Positions 5,907 to 8,371 of a stretch of DNA of 8,371 nt are shown here, piece after piece (position 1 is the first letter of the stretch; every line of letters begins with the position of its first letter). Source of the stretch: Chloroflexota bacterium (GTDB lineage Bacteria; Chloroflexota; Dehalococcoidia; DSTF01; JACRBR01). A program made the translations under genes and the position numbers. The stretch is from the NCBI GenBank assembly GCA_016213125.1, contig JACRBR010000166.1:1-8371 (forward strand), read 5' to 3'. The notes beneath the pieces are model-generated. The model was not told the DNA's origin and made no database searches. It was given only the letters and a program-made list of their open reading frames with translations.

Positions 5907-6571
5907 CGCGTATGTTGTCTCACGGCGTCGTCGATCGCTTGTCGAATGGCAGCCGTCGCGGCCCGTGGGTCGACCGCATCCATAATCGCGCCCATCACGG
6001 CGACGCCCCGGGCTCCAGCCTCGAGCAGGGCGCGGGCGTTGTCCGCCGTGACGCCGCCGATGGCGATGACGGGCAGCTTCACGGAAGCGCACACAGCCCG
6101 CACGCCCTCGATGCCGAGCGGCCGGATGCCGGGCTTGGACGCGGTTTCAAACGCTGTCCCGAGCTGAAGCAGGTCGGCGCCCTCGTGTTCCGCGGCAATC
6201 GCCTGTTCGTTGCTGTGCACAGCGAGCGACACGAGGGGACCGTCGCCGAGTGTGGCGCGGACGTCGCGGATCGTCGGTCCGTACGAAGGAAGGTGGATCC
6301 CGTCGGCGGCCAGCGCCCTCGCAGCATCGAGGTCCCCGTTCACGAACAAGAGCGCCCGCCCGGCGATCGCATCCCGGACGCGCAGCCCGAGTGCGATGAG
6401 ATCGGGAGTCGAGAGGTGCTTCTCACGCAACTGCACGACGTTCACTCCACCGAGCACCGCCTCCCGGACGATGTCGTCGAGCTCGGCCGGAGGTTGACGC
6501 CAGCGCAGGCGCGCGCCGTCTGTGACCAGGACGAGCGCGGGGAACGGCAGCGTGGGGCGCCCGGCCGGCAT
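5903..6571 (-). CDS. tenI: Thiazole tautomerase TenI-like protein (ThiE/TenI family)
   Basis: This 222-aa TIM-barrel protein belongs to the thiamin-phosphate synthase/TenI superfamily. Visible blocks are VVQLREKHLS (45-54), LLFVNGDLDAARALAADGIHLPS (75-97), LAVHSNEQA (116-124), LGTAFETASKPGIRPLG (137-153) and PVIAIGGVTADNARALLEAGARGVAVM (167-193). True ThiE proteins usually read iNdrvdlA and GvHLGQxD at the second block and carry TxTK at the fourth. The VNG, HLPS, VHS and FET..K..G forms here look like Bacillus TenI, which aromatises the thiazole made by ThiG; His119 matches its catalytic histidine region. The gene sits between thiG and thiS-thiO, as tenI does near thiO-thiS-thiG in Bacillus. 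Comparison is from memory, so ThiE activity is not excluded. The ATG shares one base with the thiG stop (TGATG). Confidence 0.88.
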   Translation of the reverse strand: MPAGRPTLPFPALVLVTDGARLRWRQPPAELDDIVREAVLGGVNVVQLREKHLSTPDLIALGLRVRDAIAGRALLFVNGDLDAARALAADGIHLPSYGPTIRDVRATLGDGPLVSLAVHSNEQAIAAEHEGADLLQLGTAFETASKPGIRPLGIEGVRAVCASVKLPVIAIGGVTADNARALLEAGARGVAVMGAIMDAVDPRAATAAIRQAIDDAVRQHTR

Positions 6572-7362
6572 CAGGACGTCTTCGCGAGCTGCGGTAGGCC
6601 TTCGGTCGGACTGCTGGCGCTGGCGTAGGCCTTGGCCGGGATGCGGCCGGCGCGGTAGGCCTCGCGCCCGGCCTCGACGGCCTTGCGCATCGCCCCCGCC
6701 ATGAGCGCCGGATCCTGCGCCTTCGCCACGGCCGTGTTGACCAGCACCGCGTCGGCGCCGATCTCCATCGCCAGCGAGGCGTCGGATGGCGCGCCGATGC
6801 CCGCGTCCACCACCACCGGCACCTTCGCGTTCTCGATGATGATCTTGATCTCGTCGAGCGTCAGTATCCCCTGCCCCGAACCGATCGCGGATCCGAGCGG
6901 CATGACCGTGGCACAGCCCGCCTCCTCCAGGTGCTTCGCCAGGACCGGGTCTGCGTGGATGTACGGAAGCACCACGAATCCCTCGGACACCAGCTGCTCG
7001 GCGGCTCGCAGCGTCGCGATGGAGTCGGGGAGCAGATACTTCGGGTCGGGGATCACCTCCAGCTTCACCCAGTTCGAGCCCGTGACCTCGCGCCCGAGCC
7101 GCGCCGTGAAGAGCGCCTCCTCGGTGGTCCCGCACCCGGCCGTGTTCGGCAGCACGCTGTGCTTCGTCCAGTCGATGTAGTCCAGCTCGGTGCGCGCGTT
7201 CGGGTTATCGAGATCGAGGCGCCGGATCGCAACCGTCACCAGTTCCGTGCCCGACGCCTCGATCGCCGCGACGCAAGTCTCGGGCGAGGAGTACTTGCCC
7301 GTCCCCAGGAACAGCCGCGAGGAGAATTGCTTCCCGGCGATCGTCAGCAGGTCTCCGCTCAT
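6571..7362 (-). CDS. thiG: Thiazole synthase ThiG
   Basis: ThiG condenses deoxyxylulose 5-phosphate, dehydroglycine (from ThiO) and ThiS thiocarboxylate into the thiazole phosphate of thiamin. The 263-aa protein has the family features in order: SRLFLGTGKY (15-24), TVAIRR (43-48), LPNTAGC (71-77), WVKLEVIPD (98-106), TVMPLGSAIGSGQG (152-165), PVVVDAGIGAPSDA and GADAVLVNTA. Lys100 occupies the position of the lysine that forms an imine with the sugar phosphate. Length is normal and no motif is damaged. The ATG at 7362 has GAGGTG 5 nt upstream. It is 42 bases downstream of the 78-aa membrane-protein gene, the longest gap inside the operon, and that gap contains part of a palindrome. It overlaps the tenI-like gene by one base. 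Confidence 0.97.
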   Translation of the reverse strand: MSGDLLTIAGKQFSSRLFLGTGKYSSPETCVAAIEASGTELVTVAIRRLDLDNPNARTELDYIDWTKHSVLPNTAGCGTTEEALFTARLGREVTGSNWVKLEVIPDPKYLLPDSIATLRAAEQLVSEGFVVLPYIHADPVLAKHLEEAGCATVMPLGSAIGSGQGILTLDEIKIIIENAKVPVVVDAGIGAPSDASLAMEIGADAVLVNTAVAKAQDPALMAGAMRKAVEAGREAYRAGRIPAKAYASASSPTEGLPQLAKTS

Positions 7363-7367
7363 GTCTG

Positions 7368-7373
7368 CACCTC
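7368..7373 (-). promoter_or_regulatory. Shine-Dalgarno GAGGTG for thiG
   Basis: GAGGTG on the minus strand ends 5 nt before the thiG ATG. It is a strong independent ribosome-binding site, unlike the coupled starts of the following genes, so thiG can be translated without read-in from the upstream gene. Confidence 0.75.
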
Positions 7374-7394
7374 GCTCTGGTCACCCATCCGTAC

Positions 7395-7416
7395 GGACAG
7401 GTCTTCAGACCTGTCC
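7395..7416. repeat. 22-bp perfect palindrome between the 78-aa ORF and thiG
   Basis: GGACAGGTCT (7395-7404) and its exact reverse complement (7407-7416) are separated by two bases. A second pairing is possible, because CGGACAGG (7394-7401) also matches CCTGTCCG (7415-7422). The stop codon of the 78-aa ORF is inside the palindrome (7405-7407), and its last residues GQV are encoded by one arm. Read as RNA on either strand it would form a 10-bp hairpin with a two-base loop, or a slightly opened loop. No T-run follows, so it is not a classic terminator. It may be a REP-like dispersed element, an RNA-stability hairpin or an operator. Confidence 0.8.
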
Positions 7417-7641
7417 TGTCCGTCGTTCTCGTTCTGCTGCATCTAGGCGTGCCCGCAGCCGCCGCATCAGAGGCACGCCGGCCGCCGCGACGATCACCAT
7501 CACGGCCGCGATCCCGGCCGTCAGCCAGTCCCGCGCAACGATCGCCCACACGGTGAGTCCCGCGAACGCGATCGCCATCACCATAGAGAACCACGGAGGG
7601 CCGTAGCCCGACTTCGCGTAGCGTCTCCAGACGAACTGCAT
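7405..7641 (-). CDS. Small two-helix membrane protein, unknown function
   Basis: This 78-aa protein has a short basic and aromatic N-terminus (MQFVWRRYAKSGYG) and hydrophobic segments at about 17-36 and 41-58. An Arg-rich cytoplasmic-type tail (RRLRARLDAAERERR) follows. The ATG at 7641 has AGGAG 7 nt upstream and lies 2 nt after the stop of the 75-aa ORF, so this start is well supported. The longer frame upstream is a shadow of the neighbouring gene. The last codons and the stop are part of the 22-bp palindrome, so the natural C-terminus may once have been different. It lies in the thi operon between thiD and thiG. No family is recognised. A role in thiamin or precursor transport is possible only by context; two helices alone are too small for a classical transporter unless it oligomerises or pairs with its neighbour. 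Confidence 0.7.
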   Translation of the reverse strand: MQFVWRRYAKSGYGPPWFSMVMAIAFAGLTVWAIVARDWLTAGIAAVMVIVAAAGVPLMRRLRARLDAAERERRTGQV

Positions 7642-7643
7642 CG

Positions 7644-7871
7644 TCAGACTCCTGCTGCCACAGCGCGGCGCTTGCGGAAGCGTTGGACGGCAACCAGCGC
7701 CCAGAGCGACTCGACGATGCCGAAGGGGATCGTCCCCGCGAGAAATCCGTAGGCGGCGGACGCCGCACATGCCATGGCGAACACCAGGACGAACCATGGC
7801 GAGCGATCCTCCAGCCAGTAGGTCGCGAACATACTGCCGACCGCCGCAAACCCGAACAGTGTGAGTGTCAT
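7644..7871 (-). CDS. Small two-helix membrane protein coupled to thiD, unknown function
   Basis: This 75-aa protein has hydrophobic segments at about 3-18 and 27-45, and a third short amphipathic one at about 50-63 before a basic tail (RFRKRRA). The motif YWLEDRSPWFVLVFA (18-32), followed by AYGFLAGTIPFGIVESLWALVA (40-61), resembles small uncharacterised proteins seen in diverse bacteria, recalled without a named family. The ATG at 7871 overlaps the thiD stop as ATGA, so translation is probably coupled to thiD; the upstream GGGGGTG is only a loose ribosome-binding site. The next ORF, also a small membrane protein, starts 2 nt after its stop, so the two may act as a pair. No function is claimed. 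The aromatic Glu/Asp-containing motif inside the membrane boundary would be the part to test for conservation. Confidence 0.75.
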   Translation of the reverse strand: MTLTLFGFAAVGSMFATYWLEDRSPWFVLVFAMACAASAAYGFLAGTIPFGIVESLWALVAVQRFRKRRAVAAGV

Positions 7872-8371
7872 TTCAGCCGCACCCCCGGCTTGTACTTCGC
7901 CCCCGACGGCTGATAGTAGCGGTAGAAGTGGTGCACGGGCCCGTGTCCGCCGCCAACGGGATACGCATGCTGGATGGCCAGCGTCACGTATGACTTCGCC
8001 AGCGCTATCGCGTCCCCCGGAGCCATCCCCTTCGCGAGCCCGGCGGCGATGGCGGACGCGAACGTGCACCCGGTGCCGTGCGTGCTCGTCGTGTCCACGC
8101 GGATGGCGGTGAACTCGCGGTATCGCTGGCCGTCGTAGTACAGGTCCGTCGACGAGCGCGTGTCGTCGAAATGCCCGCCCTTCACGACGACGGAGCGCGC
8201 GCCCATCTCCACGATCTGCGCCGCGGCGCCGCGCGCGTCGTCCCAGGTGACGATGCGGCGGTTCGTCAGCACCTCCGCCTCGGGCAGGTTCGGCGTCACG
8301 CTGAGCGCCAACGGCAGCAGCTCCGCGATCAGCGCCGATACGGCGTCGTCTTCCAGCAGCTTGTGCCCGCC
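7868..8371 (-). CDS. thiD: Hydroxymethylpyrimidine/phosphomethylpyrimidine kinase ThiD (N-terminus outside window)
   Basis: The reading frame is open to the window edge and gives the last 167 residues of a ribokinase-like kinase. It starts with GGHKLLEDDAVSALIAELLP and continues with VTPNLPEAEVL (25-35), SVVVKGGHF (60-68) and the catalytic anion-hole motif THGTGCTFASAIAAGLAKG (97-115). ThiD phosphorylates hydroxymethylpyrimidine twice to supply the pyrimidine half of thiamin. The usual length is about 265 residues, so roughly 100 N-terminal residues are missing because of the window boundary, not a deletion. A TTG at 8311 is not the true start, since conserved sequence continues upstream of it. 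The end, GPVHHFYRYYQPSGAKYKPGVRLK, is about a dozen residues longer than many ThiD proteins. It is the first visible gene of the operon; any promoter or TPP riboswitch lies outside the window. Confidence 0.95.
   Translation of the reverse strand, partial: GGHKLLEDDAVSALIAELLPLALSVTPNLPEAEVLTNRRIVTWDDARGAAAQIVEMGARSVVVKGGHFDDTRSSTDLYYDGQRYREFTAIRVDTTSTHGTGCTFASAIAAGLAKGMAPGDAIALAKSYVTLAIQHAYPVGGGHGPVHHFYRYYQPSGAKYKPGVRLK

Noticed and set aside
7363..7404. A TPP riboswitch ahead of thiG
   Set aside because: The 42-base gap is too short for a thi-box aptamer and shows no CUGAGA-type core. A riboswitch would be expected upstream of the operon's first gene, outside the window.
8309..8311. TTG at 8311 as the thiD start
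   Set aside because: Conserved ThiD sequence (GGHKLLEDD and onward) continues in frame up to the window edge, so the gene is cut by the window.

Overview
The window is a dense, GC-rich stretch of bacterial chromosome in which every supportable gene lies on the minus strand, so gene order runs from high to low coordinates. Taxonomy is inference. The high GC content, a WCGDC glutaredoxin fused to a thioredoxin reductase, and a leaderless-looking promoter would fit a Chloroflexota-like lineage (for example near Thermomicrobia) or another GC-rich terrestrial or thermophilic lineage. No marker gene settles it. No phage, transposon, CRISPR or rRNA/tRNA signal was seen.

Region A (8371 to 4582) is a thiamin-thiazole operon: thiD (5' end outside the window), two tiny two-helix membrane proteins (75 and 78 aa), thiG, a TenI/ThiE-family gene, thiS and thiO. 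Most junctions are stop/start overlaps (ATGA, TGATG, GTGA), so translation is probably coupled. ThiO oxidises glycine to dehydroglycine, ThiS carries sulfur as a thiocarboxylate, ThiG builds the thiazole ring, TenI probably aromatises it, and ThiD makes the pyrimidine partner. No thiF, thiC or true thiE is visible here. ThiS has two alanines after its Gly-Gly tail, and a 22-bp perfect palindrome sits across the stop codon just upstream of thiG.

Region B (4581 to 1755) is a metal-homeostasis operon: a Fur-family repressor, a Zn/Mn-type ABC ATPase and its permease, followed closely by a cyclase/arylformamidase-family metal-dependent hydrolase. In front of the repressor is a near-consensus sigma70-type promoter. 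One 13-bp inverted repeat fills its spacer and a second overlaps the start codon. The geometry puts transcription initiation at the A of the ATG, predicting an autoregulated, leaderless mRNA. No substrate-binding protein gene is present in the window.

Region C (1754 to 1) holds a glutaredoxin-thioredoxin reductase fusion and a 66-aa zinc-ribbon-like protein, followed by a GC-rich stem-loop. Most of the window is well-understood metabolism. The parts most worth a second look are the fur operator/promoter, the ThiS tail, the atypical reductase, the two small membrane proteins inside the thi operon, and the palindrome before thiG.
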